Source of the DNA: Bacteroidaceae bacterium
Lineage (GTDB): Bacteria; Bacteroidota; Bacteroidia; Bacteroidales; Bacteroidaceae
Assembly: GCA_017940185.1 (NCBI GenBank)
Contig: JAGAZE010000043.1
Span: 39,944 to 103,943 of the forward strand
Direction of reading: 5' to 3'
Length of the DNA: 64,000 nt
Below are positions 7,514 through 16,854 of the stretch, piece after piece. Numbering within the stretch: position 1 is the first letter of the stretch; each line of letters opens with the position of its first letter. Both the position numbers and the translations under genes were made by a program. Below the pieces are notes generated by a model that worked only from the letters and a program-made list of their open reading frames with translations, ran no database searches and was not told where the DNA came from.

Positions 7514-9682
7514 TCAGAAGGAGACGGGCACCACGAGTTTACAGGTGATGTTGCGTCCCATGTTGTAGATGCCTGTGTGGCCGCTGATGGGATTGGGCTC
7601 GGCATACTTCAGTCGGCTGAGGTGGCTTTGGCAGGCTTTGTTGAAGAGGTTGTCGGCGGTCAGCACGATGGATACCACCCGCTCATATCGGCGACAGATG
7701 TCGATGCCTGCCGAACAGTGGAACAGCGTGTAGCCCGGTGTGGCTGTCTCGGTGGCGTAGGCAGCCATGAAGCGGTCTTGCCGGGCGTAGCAGTCCATGC
7801 CAAATGCCACGTAGGCGTTGTTCCACACGGGCTGGTCGTGGCTTATCTCATACTTGATGTCGGTGGTCCATCGCAGTGGCGGTATGAAGGGCAGGTAGCG
7901 TTGGTCGCGCCGGCTGTGCATCTGTCGTGCGCTGACATAGCTCAGCGTGCTGCCCAGGTGCAGACTGTGTATGGGGTGGAAGTCGGCGGCTATCTCTCCG
8001 CCCATCATGGTGGCGTCGCCGGCGGTGTAGCAGTAGTGCAGCAGGCCGGTGTCGTCGTCGTGTGGGTGGCGGCTGCGCGGCATGGCGGCAGCAGAGGGCG
8101 AAGGGGAGGGGTGCGTAGCGTCGTCGTGTTCGCGCTGCAGGTAGATGTAGTTGTCGATGCGGTTGGCAAAGAGGCTCACCTGCAGCGACAGCCAGCGGTC
8201 GGCATAGTCGAGTCCGAGGTCGAGCTGATGACTGTACTCCGGTCGCAGGCGGTGGTTGCCTTCTTCGAAGCGCAGCGTGCCCTCGTGCACGCCGTTGCTT
8301 CCCAGCTCACTCATGTTGGGTGCGCGGAAGCCGCGGGAGAGGTTGGCCTTCAGTGTGAGATGGTCGGAGGGGTGGTAGGCCGTGCCGATGCTGGCAGTGA
8401 GTCCGTGCAGGCGTCGGGCAAAGTCCGTGAAGCGCTGCTCGCCCTCGTCGGTGAGGGCGTAGCTGTGCAGCCAGCGCGTGTCGTAGCGCACGCCGCCGTT
8501 GAGGTCGAAGCACCCGAAGGTCTTCTCGGCAGTGGCGAATAGTCCTATGTCGAACAGGCGATAGGCTGGTATGAGGTATTCGTCGCCCTTGTTGCTGCTG
8601 CGTTGCACCATGCCGTTGATGCCGGCCGACAACTTCCACCCGTTGGCATTGGTGCGTGTGTAGCGCACGTCGTAGTTGACGGTGTGCAGCAGGAAGTGGA
8701 GTCCGCATGCGGCGCGGCCGTCGTCGTCTTCCTCATACTCCTTGCGTCGGTTTTGCTGATAGGCGGCCAGAATGTTGAGTGTGCCGCCGCCGAGGTAAAC
8801 CATATTGTCGAGTGCGGCCTTGTAGTGGTACACCTGCTGGTAGGGTAGGGCATGCCCGTAGGTGGTAGTCTTGTTGTAGCTGCGCAGCAGTCGGCCGGTG
8901 AGTGGGTCGCGTTCGCCTTCGGCAATAGAGGGGGTGAGGTGGAAGTAGCTGAGCCGCAGTCGGCTGAAGCCCCACTGCTGTCGCAGTGCGAGCAGACCGT
9001 TGAGTGCGCGTTGGCGGAATTGCGTGTTGGGCACGTAGCCATCGACAGGACTCTTGTAGGCATGTGCCATCTTGTCGGAGTAGCGCAGGTCCCATGCCAG
9101 GCTGTTGCTGCTGCCTCCGGCGTTGAGCGTATAGGCAAAGAGGCCGTTGTTGGTCTGATACTCCGTGGCAGCGTTGGCGTAGAGCTTTTCGCCGAAGGCG
9201 GGCGGGGCACTGTTGAACAGCAGCACGCCTCCCAGTGCGTCGGAGCCGTAAAGCAGACTGGCGGGACCCTTTAGTATCTGTACCGACTGCACGCTGTGCT
9301 CGTCGATTTCTATTCCGTGCTCGTCGCCCCATTGCTGTCCTTCCTGGCGTATGCCATCGTTGACAACGATGATGCGGTTGTATCCCAGTCCGCGTATCAC
9401 GGGCTTGGCGATGCCTCCTCCGGTGGTGATTTGCGATAAACCCGGCTGTCGGGCAATGCCGTCGATGAGGTTGGTGAACGCCAATTGCCGCAGGTCGCGC
9501 TGCGAGAGGATTGAGATGGGGATGGAGGTGTGTTTCAGTTTGGTCTGTCCCGTACTGCCCGTCACCACCACTTCGCGCAGCGACAGGTGGCGGAAGAAGA
9601 GGTCGGAGCTGTCGGCAGGCTGCTGTGCAGCGGCCGACAAGGCTGTCAGTGAGAAAACAGCCAAATGGATCAGGTGTCTCAT
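7514..9682 (-). CDS. TonB-dependent outer-membrane receptor
   Basis: A 722-residue gated barrel. Signal peptide MRHLIHLAVFSLTALSAAAQ; plug domain ~45-170 with LREVVVTGSTGQTKLKHT, PGLSQITTGGGIAKPVIRGL and GPASLLYGSDALGGVLLF; barrel from ~190 to the terminal VSF. It has no CarboxypepD_reg extension, so it resembles metal or siderophore receptors rather than SusC. A His/Cys-rich small membrane protein lies upstream in the same unit, which supports metal uptake. The start at 9682 was chosen for the signal peptide. The ligand is not shown by the sequence. Confidence 0.88.
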   Translation of the reverse strand: MRHLIHLAVFSLTALSAAAQQPADSSDLFFRHLSLREVVVTGSTGQTKLKHTSIPISILSQRDLRQLAFTNLIDGIARQPGLSQITTGGGIAKPVIRGLGYNRIIVVNDGIRQEGQQWGDEHGIEIDEHSVQSVQILKGPASLLYGSDALGGVLLFNSAPPAFGEKLYANAATEYQTNNGLFAYTLNAGGSSNSLAWDLRYSDKMAHAYKSPVDGYVPNTQFRQRALNGLLALRQQWGFSRLRLSYFHLTPSIAEGERDPLTGRLLRSYNKTTTYGHALPYQQVYHYKAALDNMVYLGGGTLNILAAYQQNRRKEYEEDDDGRAACGLHFLLHTVNYDVRYTRTNANGWKLSAGINGMVQRSSNKGDEYLIPAYRLFDIGLFATAEKTFGCFDLNGGVRYDTRWLHSYALTDEGEQRFTDFARRLHGLTASIGTAYHPSDHLTLKANLSRGFRAPNMSELGSNGVHEGTLRFEEGNHRLRPEYSHQLDLGLDYADRWLSLQVSLFANRIDNYIYLQREHDDATHPSPSPSAAAMPRSRHPHDDDTGLLHYCYTAGDATMMGGEIAADFHPIHSLHLGSTLSYVSARQMHSRRDQRYLPFIPPLRWTTDIKYEISHDQPVWNNAYVAFGMDCYARQDRFMAAYATETATPGYTLFHCSAGIDICRRYERVVSIVLTADNLFNKACQSHLSRLKYAEPNPISGHTGIYNMGRNITCKLVVPVSF

Positions 9683-9808
9683 ATAGGTTTTTTTAAGGTA
9701 TGGAGCCGCACTACGATGCACAACGGGCATGCGTCGTCGATACCGATGTGGGCTGCCTGTCGGCTTTGCGGCATAGATAAAAGGTAGGGAAAGGGGTGTG
9801 GCGGAAAC

Positions 9809-10162
9809 CTACATGAGTGGCGGTGCCCGTGGCACACGATGCCTTGCCGGGCGACGAGTTACCTTGGCAGGGCATGGAGAGTTGCTCGTAAGCATCTCGC
9901 AAGCCAGCATTGTCACTGCAACAGTGGCAGCAACAACGAAGGTGAAGGAGAGAAACTGACACAGCACGCAGTCGGCTATGTGCTCTGCATAGCTGGTGAA
10001 GTGGGCATGAGCGTAGGAATGATGATGCACACATTCTGCACACGCAGCCTCATCGGACTCCACATAGTGGTGGTTGTGGAGCGAAGCACACAGCAACATG
10101 GGCACGAAGACCATGAGTAGCAGTCGTGCCAGGCGTTGTTGTCGGTGCGAGTAGTGCTTCAT
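9809..10162 (-). CDS. Small His/Cys-rich membrane protein (DUF2946-like)
   Basis: A 117-residue protein with an N-terminal hydrophobic segment (residues 12-28), then a periplasmic loop dense in possible metal ligands (LHNHHYVESDEAACAECVHH and SYAHAHFTSYAEH). A second hydrophobic segment follows (residues ~65-88, LCQFLSFTFVVAATVAVTML) and then a basic tail. Similar small proteins often sit next to metal-linked TonB receptors in Bacteroidetes, and here a receptor follows by 126 bp. A TACCTTTG element at 10231-10238 would drive both. The metal role is inferred. Confidence 0.65.
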   Translation of the reverse strand: MKHYSHRQQRLARLLLMVFVPMLLCASLHNHHYVESDEAACAECVHHHSYAHAHFTSYAEHIADCVLCQFLSFTFVVAATVAVTMLACEMLTSNSPCPAKVTRRPARHRVPRAPPLM

Positions 10163-10303
10163 TGGCTATGCTTTGCGGATCACTGTCGGTCAGCGTCGTT
10201 GTTGTTGCGCCCGTGTGGTGTCGTTGTTGGCAAAGGTAAGATATTGATAGTGAGTAGGCAAGGGTTAATTCACTTATTTTTGTTTCCGGTTGGGATAAAC
10301 GAT

Positions 10304-10342
10304 TGCGGCACCGCTCTCTCTGTTTCGGAGTGCGGTGCCGCA
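10304..10342 (-). terminator. Hairpin downstream of rplT
   Basis: An 11-bp perfect stem (TGCGGCACCGC / GCGGTGCCGCA) 33 bp after the rplT stop on the minus strand. The following T-run is poor, so it may be a processing hairpin. Confidence 0.5.
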
Positions 10343-10375
10343 GATGTTATGTGTGGCGCTACAGGTGGCGCATGC

Positions 10376-10720
10376 TTACTTCACCTTTTCCACGATGGCC
10401 TTGAAGGCTTCGGGGTTGTTCATGGCGAGGTCGGCGAGCACTTTGCGGTTGATTTCGATACCGGCCTTGTGCAGCTTGCCCATAAACTGGCTGTAGCTCA
10501 TTCCTTCGAGGCGTGAGGCAGCGTTGATACGCTGTATCCACAGTGCGCGGAAGGTGCGTTTCTTGTTGCGACGGTCGCGATAGGCGTAGGTGAGACCTTT
10601 CTCCCAAGTGTTCTTGGCAACGGTCCACACGTTCTTGCGTGCGCCGAAATATCCTTTTGTGAGCTTAAGTATGCGGGTGCGCTTGGCTTTTGAAGCTACG
10701 TGATTTACTGATCTTGGCAT
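10376..10720 (-). CDS. rplT: 50S ribosomal protein L20
   Basis: 114 residues, the normal length. It starts [19 protein letters not shown] and has the typical [15 protein letters not shown] and [20 protein letters not shown] segments that bind 23S rRNA domains during early assembly of the large subunit. Last gene of the infC-rpmI-rplT operon, 37 bp after rpmI. Confidence 0.98.
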   Translation of the reverse strand: MPRSVNHVASKAKRTRILKLTKGYFGARKNVWTVAKNTWEKGLTYAYRDRRNKKRTFRALWIQRINAASRLEGMSYSQFMGKLHKAGIEINRKVLADLAMNNPEAFKAIVEKVK

Positions 10721-10757
10721 AACTTGTTTCCTTTCTTAATTGGGTGTGACATGTGGA

Positions 10758-10955
10758 TTAACGCAGACGAAGCAGGTCTTTCACCTGTTTAAGGTTGGAG
10801 GGATCTACTATGGCCTGATGCACAAGATTCCGTTTTTGCTTCTTGGTCTTCTTGGTGAGGATGTGGCTGTGATAAGCGTGGTGACGCTTGATCTTGCCGG
10901 TTCCGGTGAAGGTGAAACGCTTCTTTGCTCCGGAGTTGGTTTTCTGTTTAGGCAT
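10758..10955 (-). CDS. rpmI: 50S ribosomal protein L35
   Basis: 65 residues starting [20 protein letters not shown], with the characteristic basic [19 protein letters not shown] core. The ATG at 10955 matches the family start; the longer upstream reading is not used. It lies between infC and rplT, the usual order. Confidence 0.98.
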   Translation of the reverse strand: MPKQKTNSGAKKRFTFTGTGKIKRHHAYHSHILTKKTKKQKRNLVHQAIVDPSNLKQVKDLLRLR

Positions 10956-11045
10956 TGTTTTGTTGTTTATTAGGTTAGTGTTTACGCCGTGGCAACGCAC
11001 AAAGCAGCGCAGCGCACAGGCGGGTTGATTGTGTATGTGTCGGTG

Positions 11046-11729
11046 TTATTCTTTCTCTTCGGTGGCATTGAGCAGTGCTTCGGCACCCTTGGCATTGGCC
11101 AGCAGGCTGTTCTTCTGTGCCAGCTCTTCCTGTTCCTGACGCTGCTGCTCTTTTTCTTCAGCCTGACGCTGTTCGCGGTCGCGCTTCTGCTGGCTCTTCT
11201 TGGCCACACCGGCCTTCTTCGGGGCGAGGAAGAGGAACATCTTCTTGCCTTCCAGCTTGGGCAGCTGCTCCACCTTGGCCAGTTCTTCCAAGTCGTTGGC
11301 GAAACGCAGAAGCAGCACTTCACCCTGCTCCTTGAAGAGGATGCTGCGGCCGCGGAAGAATACGTAGGCCTTCACCTTGTTGCCCGCCTCGAGAAACTCC
11401 TTGGCATGCTTCAGCTTGAAGTTGTAGTCGTTTTCGCCTGTCTGCGGACCGAAGCGTATCTCCTTCACGTCTATCTTCACCTGCTTGGCCTTCATCTCTT
11501 TGGCCTTTTTCTTCTGCTGATAGAGGAATTTGGAGTAGTCGATGAGCCGACAAACGGGCGGTTGCGCATTGGGGGAGATCTCTACGAGGTCTACACCTTG
11601 TTGTCGGGCGAGGTCTAATGCCTGACGTGTGGGCATGACAACGGGTTCGCCGTCGCCTACAACGCGTACTTCCTTGACGCGTATCTGCTCGTTAATGCGG
11701 TAACTGGGAGCTTTCTTGTCGTTTCTCAT
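11046..11729 (-). CDS. infC: Translation initiation factor IF-3
   Basis: 227 residues. The N-domain contains [18 protein letters not shown] and [17 protein letters not shown]; the C-domain contains [20 protein letters not shown] and [18 protein letters not shown]. It prevents premature subunit joining and checks initiator tRNA pairing. A charged ~50-residue C-terminal tail rich in Gln/Glu/Lys exceeds the ~180-residue E. coli protein but is usual in Bacteroidetes. It starts with a normal ATG rather than the AUU used for autoregulation in enterobacteria. The -7 element TACATTTG at 11836-11843 gives a ~95-nt leader. No thrS lies upstream. Confidence 0.97.
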   Translation of the reverse strand: MRNDKKAPSYRINEQIRVKEVRVVGDGEPVVMPTRQALDLARQQGVDLVEISPNAQPPVCRLIDYSKFLYQQKKKAKEMKAKQVKIDVKEIRFGPQTGENDYNFKLKHAKEFLEAGNKVKAYVFFRGRSILFKEQGEVLLLRFANDLEELAKVEQLPKLEGKKMFLFLAPKKAGVAKKSQQKRDREQRQAEEKEQQRQEQEELAQKNSLLANAKGAEALLNATEEKE

Positions 11730-11825
11730 TCAACTGTTTAAAGGTGAGTAATGTCGGATGCGCTCTACGCTGCATCGCCCTTTTCAGCGTGGTTTCTGCA
11801 GGCCGAAGAGGGAATACACAGCGTT

Positions 11826-12182
11826 TTAGCGGCTGCAAATGTACGAACTATCACTGTATTGCCAAATGATTGAGGGTGTTTTTTTACGGCTACAGAACAG
11901 AAAATGATTTTGATTCCAATGGATAATACATGGAAGAGCACTATCTTTAAGTTCGTTGAGTGACAGTTTTTCACATGTTGTATGTATACCAAAGTGTTCT
12001 GCAGTTTCGCTTAAGGCTAATAGAGAGACACCCTCTTGTGTTGGATGGCAAACCTTTTCTATGTCCTCCATGCAGACTTTCTTTCCGAGATGTGCCAATA
12101 TCATACTGAGGCATGCAACACCACATTGCATCGTGTCATGCTGAATGCAAATAGGGAAGTTGTCCCTTCTATATGAAAACAT
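11826..12182 (-). pseudogene. Truncated C39 peptidase (N-terminus of a peptide-exporting ABC transporter)
   Basis: 118 codons. Residues ~8-95 match the C39 bacteriocin-processing peptidase domain: ICIQHDTMQCGVACLSMILA holds the catalytic Gln and Cys, and ALPCIIHWNQNHFLF holds the His region. The similarity ends there; the last ~20 residues (CSRKKTPSIIWQYS onward) overlap the infC promoter and look unrelated. The rest of the peptidase domain, the transmembrane domain and the ATPase are missing. In intact systems this domain cleaves leader peptides at a double-glycine site during export. A remnant, about 28 bp after the outer-membrane protein gene. Confidence 0.75.
11836..11843 (-). promoter_or_regulatory. 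-7 promoter element for infC-rpmI-rplT
   Basis: TACATTTG on the minus strand. It overlaps the 3' end of the truncated C39-peptidase reading frame, as if the foreign segment stops just at the ribosomal promoter. Confidence 0.6.
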
Positions 12183-12209
12183 GTTTTAACAGATTCTATA
12201 ATGGTATAA

Positions 12210-14357
12210 TTAAGGTACCGGCGCATTCATTTCTTGAAATTGTTGTTGCGTGTTTATTACCTTTTGTGCAACCTTCTTTCCTCCATTGAACTGATAGGTG
12301 AAATTGACATTGATACCATATTCAGACGACCTGTTGGCGGAATGGCGAAGCAGGTTGGAAGAGCAGAAGTCGGCTTTACGTTGATGTCGGAACACTGTGC
12401 CGTTTAATGATATGGTTATATGTGACCCAAAGTTTCTGTAAAGTGATGCCCGCACCTGTGTTACCCAGTGCATCCTTGTTGCAAGAAAGGTGAATGTAGG
12501 CTCAAGATGACCATTGAGAGTAGCTCCCATACTTTTAGTGAATGTGAAGTTATTGTTGGAAAAAAATGCCATGCGGTGATTCCAACGATTATATCGTATT
12601 CCTGCCAACGTCGCATTCTCCTTTGTCCAACGAAAGCGCACATTGTTGTTGGTGCGCCACCACTTCGTGATGTTGCCATTATATCCCCCGCTTATACTGA
12701 TAGTCTGCTGGTGTCCACGCGCATTTTCGGGACGTGTTATGACATCATTAGGATGTGCTTCACTCACTGTGTTGACGAAGTGTATCATGTCATAGTCGTA
12801 GGCATACCTAACGGAGAAGATCCATTTGGAAGAATAAAGGGACGTATTCAACTGCATGACATAGTCTTTGTTTGCTCGAAGATAGGGGTTTCCTGTAGTA
12901 TAGTGGCTATTTCCCCTCCATATCAAGCTACTGTTAATCGCATAATATGGCACATTGTATAACTCATGCTTGGCGGTGAAACGCAGTTGGTGTTTGTGCT
13001 TTTGGTCAAAAAGCCAGATTAAAATAAATTCGGGATTCAAGCTGTTTTCAATGTTTTTAGAGCTGATGCGTGTTTCATTATTGGTATAGACAATGGCATT
13101 ATGCTTCCAACGTAGTCCTAGGTTCCAAGTCCACCTCTCTCTTCTACGCTGTATAGAAACAAAGGCAGTAGGTATCTTTCCTTTTCCCGAAGCATTTCCC
13201 TGCCGGTAGGCAAGCCAGCCTTCTGATGTACCTGTAGGCTTGTATCCTAACCAGAAAAGGGTACTGCGCGTGCCGACAGTAAGCCATATTCGATGAGCTA
13301 ACGGAGTATTGTATTCAGCACGAAGTTGCAGAAGATTATATGAACGACTGTGACATGTGTAGTCGTCAATATATGTTGCATCATTTTTATAATAGGAATG
13401 CAAATAGTCTAAGGTGGTGAACAGCCAATGAGCATCGCCATTAAAGTGTCCATAATACTGTAACGTCGTCTGTGTTTGAAGGTTTCTCACCTTGTTGAAA
13501 AGTGGTGGCAAGCCTTGCCAAGCATCTTCCTGCCATTGTTGCTGACGTGTCTTTGATGGTGTGTTGGCTGCATTGAAAGAGAAATTTGCACCAAGGTTAT
13601 GTCGCGAATTTATGTCGTAAGATAAACTAACACGATTAAAGATGCTTGTCTTCTTAGTACGTGCTAACGTCTTTCTGCTTTCTTCTTTTGAAGTGTCCAG
13701 ATATTGATACATGTCATATTCATCATCAAAGTATCTATTTTTAGCAATGCCTAAGTTCTCATATATTACCAGTTTCTCCAAACCATAGTAGGAGAATCCT
13801 CCCAAAGATAGGTTTCTCCAGCCATATTTGAATGTAGACCCCCATCCTGCTGTCGCACTTCCATAATATCCTCCTTGGGAAGGTTTTTCAATAGTAAGCC
13901 TGATTGTGCCGCCATTGCCTGTGGTACGTTCCCCCATGCTTGACATATATTCAATTTCTGCTTTCAAAAGGCGTTCGCCAGGGATATTCTGAAGCTCCTG
14001 TAAAGAGTGTATACGTTGCCCGTTTACATAAATCACTCTCACAGTTTCTCCCTCAAGCAGATATTGTCCATTTATCTTTGTTACTCCAGGTAGAAAGTCT
14101 AACACCTCATTTGTCATCTTCCCTTTTACGATATCTTCCCCCTTAAGAATAATAGAATACCCTCGGGATGTTTGTTTCATTTTTTGTGATAATACCAAAA
14201 CTTCAGGAATCTCTATGACCTTAGTACTGTCGTTAGATTCCTGTGCAAATATGAAAATAGGAAAGAATAAGAATATAGCACAGATATACGCATCTCTTTT
14301 TCTAATTGGTATATATGCCATGGATTTCATTATAAAAATATTCTTTGATAACATCAT
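12210..14357 (-). CDS. TonB-receptor-like outer-membrane barrel protein (OMP_b-brl family)
   Basis: About 715 residues. A hydrophobic N-terminus (AYICAIFLFFPIFIFAQ) precedes a plug-like domain (IPEVLVLSQKMKQTSRGYSI, DFLPGVTKINGQYLLEG) and a long aromatic beta-barrel ending near NVNFTYQFNGGKKVAQ. No carboxypeptidase-like repeat is seen. I prefer the ATG at 14357 because AAGGAG lies 10 nt upstream; 14387 or internal ATGs are possible. The base composition is clearly more AT-rich than the neighbours. With the truncated C39 peptidase behind it, this looks like part of a peptide-export locus gained by transfer. Confidence 0.75.
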   Translation of the reverse strand: MMLSKNIFIMKSMAYIPIRKRDAYICAIFLFFPIFIFAQESNDSTKVIEIPEVLVLSQKMKQTSRGYSIILKGEDIVKGKMTNEVLDFLPGVTKINGQYLLEGETVRVIYVNGQRIHSLQELQNIPGERLLKAEIEYMSSMGERTTGNGGTIRLTIEKPSQGGYYGSATAGWGSTFKYGWRNLSLGGFSYYGLEKLVIYENLGIAKNRYFDDEYDMYQYLDTSKEESRKTLARTKKTSIFNRVSLSYDINSRHNLGANFSFNAANTPSKTRQQQWQEDAWQGLPPLFNKVRNLQTQTTLQYYGHFNGDAHWLFTTLDYLHSYYKNDATYIDDYTCHSRSYNLLQLRAEYNTPLAHRIWLTVGTRSTLFWLGYKPTGTSEGWLAYRQGNASGKGKIPTAFVSIQRRRERWTWNLGLRWKHNAIVYTNNETRISSKNIENSLNPEFILIWLFDQKHKHQLRFTAKHELYNVPYYAINSSLIWRGNSHYTTGNPYLRANKDYVMQLNTSLYSSKWIFSVRYAYDYDMIHFVNTVSEAHPNDVITRPENARGHQQTISISGGYNGNITKWWRTNNNVRFRWTKENATLAGIRYNRWNHRMAFFSNNNFTFTKSMGATLNGHLEPTFTFLATRMHWVTQVRASLYRNFGSHITISLNGTVFRHQRKADFCSSNLLRHSANRSSEYGINVNFTYQFNGGKKVAQKVINTQQQFQEMNAPVP

Positions 14358-14399
14358 CTTCTGTCCTCTCCTTATTTTTTTGGACATTGCTGTCCATTC

Positions 14400-15623
14400 T
14401 CAGTCCATGCGGTCGCGATAGTCTTCATAACCGTAATGTCGCAGGGGTTTGAGTGTCCCCTCGTCGGTGAGCAACAGCAGTGAGGGATGGTGCACACCGT
14501 TGAACATGTTGGTCTTCACCGTGGTGTAGTGTGCCATGTCTTCGAAGACGATGGTGTCGCCGACATGCAGCGGCGAGGCGAATGTCCATGTGCCGATGAA
14601 GTCGCCCGACAGACAACTGTTGCCGCCCAGGCGGCAGGTGAAGCCCGATGCGGCTTCCTTTTCTCTTTGGTCTTCGGCGGCCGACGGTTCCTCTCTTCTC
14701 TTTCCTTTCTCCCCTTTTACCCACACTTCGGGCTGGTAGGGCATCTCCAGACAGTCGGGCATGTGGCATGTGAAACTCACGTCGAGGACAGCAGTGGTGA
14801 TGTCCTGGTCGCAGACGATGTCGACGACGTGCGCCACGAGCCATCCCGTCTGCCATGCGAAGGCGCTGCCGGGTTCAAGGATGATGTGCAGGTTGGGATG
14901 ACGTTGGCGAAAGTCCTGCAACAGTCGGACGAGCATCGGCACATCATAGCCTTCGCGCGTCATGAGGTGTCCGCCGCCGAAGTTCATCCATTGCAGCTGC
15001 GGCAGCCATCGTGCGAAGTCGCGTTCCACCACGCTCAGCACCTCGGCAAACTGTGCTGCACTGCTCTCGCACAAGGTGTGGCAGTGGAACCCTTCAATGT
15101 GTGGCGGCAGGTTGGCCGGCATGCTGTCGGCGTCGATGCCGAAGCGTGTGCCCGGTGCGCAGGGGTTGTAGAGCAATGTCTCCACCGGACTGCTGTGGGG
15201 GTTGATGCGCAGTCCGAGCGAAAGGCCGGGGTTGGTATGCAGGGCACGTCGGGCATAGCGCTCATACTGGCTCAGCGAGTTGAAGGTGAGGTGGGAAGAC
15301 AGGCGGGCAATATCGTCGATGTCGGTTTCGGTATATGCCGGCGAGTAGGTGTGCGGGGCGCTGCCGAACTCTTCTGCTGCCAGCCTCGCCTCGTAGAGGG
15401 AACTCGCCGTCGTGGCTGCTATGTACTCGCGGAAGACGGAAAAAGTCTTCCACAGGGCGTAGGCCTTGAAGGCCAGGATGATGTCGACCTGTGCTTGTTT
15501 TGCCACCGAGGCGATGAGTGAAAGGTTGCGGCGCAGCAATGTCTCGCTCACCACATAGGCAGGACGGCCCATGCAGGACAGTTCGGGGGTGTGAAGGTGG
15601 GGGTGAAGCAACGTGTTCAGCAT
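14400..15623 (-). CDS. nspC: Carboxynorspermidine decarboxylase
   Basis: 407 residues of the alanine-racemase-fold, PLP-dependent group IV decarboxylases; it makes norspermidine or spermidine from the carboxylated precursor in the cytoplasm. Visible motifs: ILAFKAYALWKTF (PLP lysine), HCHTLCESSA, WMNFGGGHLMTREGYDV, LEPGSAFAW and LDVSFTCHMPDCLEMPYQP. Oddity: after EVWVKGE an Arg/Glu/Lys-rich stretch of ~25 residues interrupts the conserved region before CRLGGNSCLSGD. A -7 element lies at 15658-15665. Upstream ATG kept; a start at residue 18 is possible. Confidence 0.92.
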   Translation of the reverse strand: MLNTLLHPHLHTPELSCMGRPAYVVSETLLRRNLSLIASVAKQAQVDIILAFKAYALWKTFSVFREYIAATTASSLYEARLAAEEFGSAPHTYSPAYTETDIDDIARLSSHLTFNSLSQYERYARRALHTNPGLSLGLRINPHSSPVETLLYNPCAPGTRFGIDADSMPANLPPHIEGFHCHTLCESSAAQFAEVLSVVERDFARWLPQLQWMNFGGGHLMTREGYDVPMLVRLLQDFRQRHPNLHIILEPGSAFAWQTGWLVAHVVDIVCDQDITTAVLDVSFTCHMPDCLEMPYQPEVWVKGEKGKRREEPSAAEDQREKEAASGFTCRLGGNSCLSGDFIGTWTFASPLHVGDTIVFEDMAHYTTVKTNMFNGVHHPSLLLLTDEGTLKPLRHYGYEDYRDRMD

Positions 15624-15657
15624 ACTATATATATAATGGTGTAACCTAAGAGTGAGG

Positions 15658-15665
15658 CAAAGGTA
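15658..15665 (-). promoter_or_regulatory. -7 promoter element for nspC
   Basis: TACCTTTG on the minus strand, 35 bp upstream of the first ATG. Confidence 0.6.
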
Positions 15666-15892
15666 ACTTTTTGTTGCGATAAGTGTTGGCAGAACGAGAA
15701 TGTTTTCCTAATTTTGCAGCCAAAAGCAGACCACCGTGCTACGTTATCACCACATGCAGCGCTACATGCTTCACGGACGAGAGTGTCTCCACAGGGACTT
15801 GCGTCAATGAAGAATGGGGCGCGTGCGCGTTTTGTAACGATAGCATAATGGGCTGCTTTTCTATTGTTACACACTGATATCCAACTACTACG

Positions 15893-16831
15893 ATGAGCGA
15901 CAAGTTGTCCTTTATGGTGTTTTCGGGTTCGAGCACAAAGTATCTCACTGAGAAGATTTGCCAAGAGCTAGACCAGCCCATGGGCAAGATGCATGTCATA
16001 CGTTTCAGCGATGGCGAGTTTACTGTCTACTACGAAGAGTGCATTCGCGGCCGCGACGTGTATCTTGTGCAGAGCACTTTTCCCAACACCGACAACCTGA
16101 TGGAGCTGCTGCTTATGATCGATGCCGCCAAGCGTGCCTCGGCAGGCACCATCAATGCCGTCATCCCCTACTTCGGCTGGGCGCGGCAAGACCGCAAAGA
16201 CCGTCCGCGTGTGAGCATCGGTGCCAAGCTCATTGCCGACCTGCTGACAGCCGCCGGCGTCGACCGTGTCATCACCATGGACCTGCACGCCGACCAGATA
16301 CAGGGTTTCTTCGATGTGCCCGTAGACCACCTGTATGCTTCCAACGTGCTGCTGCCCTACCTGCAAAGCCTCAAGCTGGAGGATGTCATCATCGCTTCGC
16401 CCGACGTGGGCGGCTCAAAGCGTGCCAATACCTTTGCCAAATATCTCGGCTGTCCGCTCGTGTTATGCAACAAGACACGTGTGAGAGCCAACGAAGTGGA
16501 GAGTATACGCATCATCGGCGATGTGAAAGACAAGAACGTGATTCTTGTAGACGACATCGTAGACACCGCCGGCACCATCACCACGGCAGCCGACGAGATG
16601 ATACGTCAGGGTGCGAAGAGTGTCAGGGCATGTGCCTCCCACTGCGTGATGAGCGGACCGGCAGACGAGCGCGTGGAGAAGTCGAACCTGGTGGAGATAG
16701 TATTCTCCGACTCCATACCCTACCACGGCACTTGCACCAAGGTGAAACAGCTTACCGTGGCAGGACTGCTGGCAGAGACCATACGCCGCATAGACAACAA
16801 CGAGAGTATCAGCCCACAATATATTATATAA
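15893..16831 (+). CDS. prs: Ribose-phosphate pyrophosphokinase
   Basis: 312 residues. It makes PRPP from ribose-5-phosphate and ATP for nucleotide, His and Trp synthesis. Key motifs: FSDGEFTVYYEECIRGRDVY, YFGWARQDRKDRPR (catalytic flexible region), MDLHADQIQGFFDVPVDHLY, ASPDVGGSKRA and the PRPP loop VDDIVDTAGTI. The length is standard. A TAATTTTG element near 15707-15715 would give an unusually long ~175-nt leader. The thioredoxin lipoprotein follows by 23 bp. Confidence 0.97.
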   Translation: MSDKLSFMVFSGSSTKYLTEKICQELDQPMGKMHVIRFSDGEFTVYYEECIRGRDVYLVQSTFPNTDNLMELLLMIDAAKRASAGTINAVIPYFGWARQDRKDRPRVSIGAKLIADLLTAAGVDRVITMDLHADQIQGFFDVPVDHLYASNVLLPYLQSLKLEDVIIASPDVGGSKRANTFAKYLGCPLVLCNKTRVRANEVESIRIIGDVKDKNVILVDDIVDTAGTITTAADEMIRQGAKSVRACASHCVMSGPADERVEKSNLVEIVFSDSIPYHGTCTKVKQLTVAGLLAETIRRIDNNESISPQYII

Positions 16832-16854
16832 GGAATAAAATAACACTTACAGCC

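Noticed and set aside
11765-11992. 75-codon minus-strand frame overlapping the C39 remnant
   Set aside because: It runs out of frame through the end of the C39 domain and the infC leader; it has no features of its own.
15958-16854. Long upstream extension of the thioredoxin lipoprotein frame
   Set aside because: It overlaps prs in another frame; the signal peptide at 16855 marks the true start.
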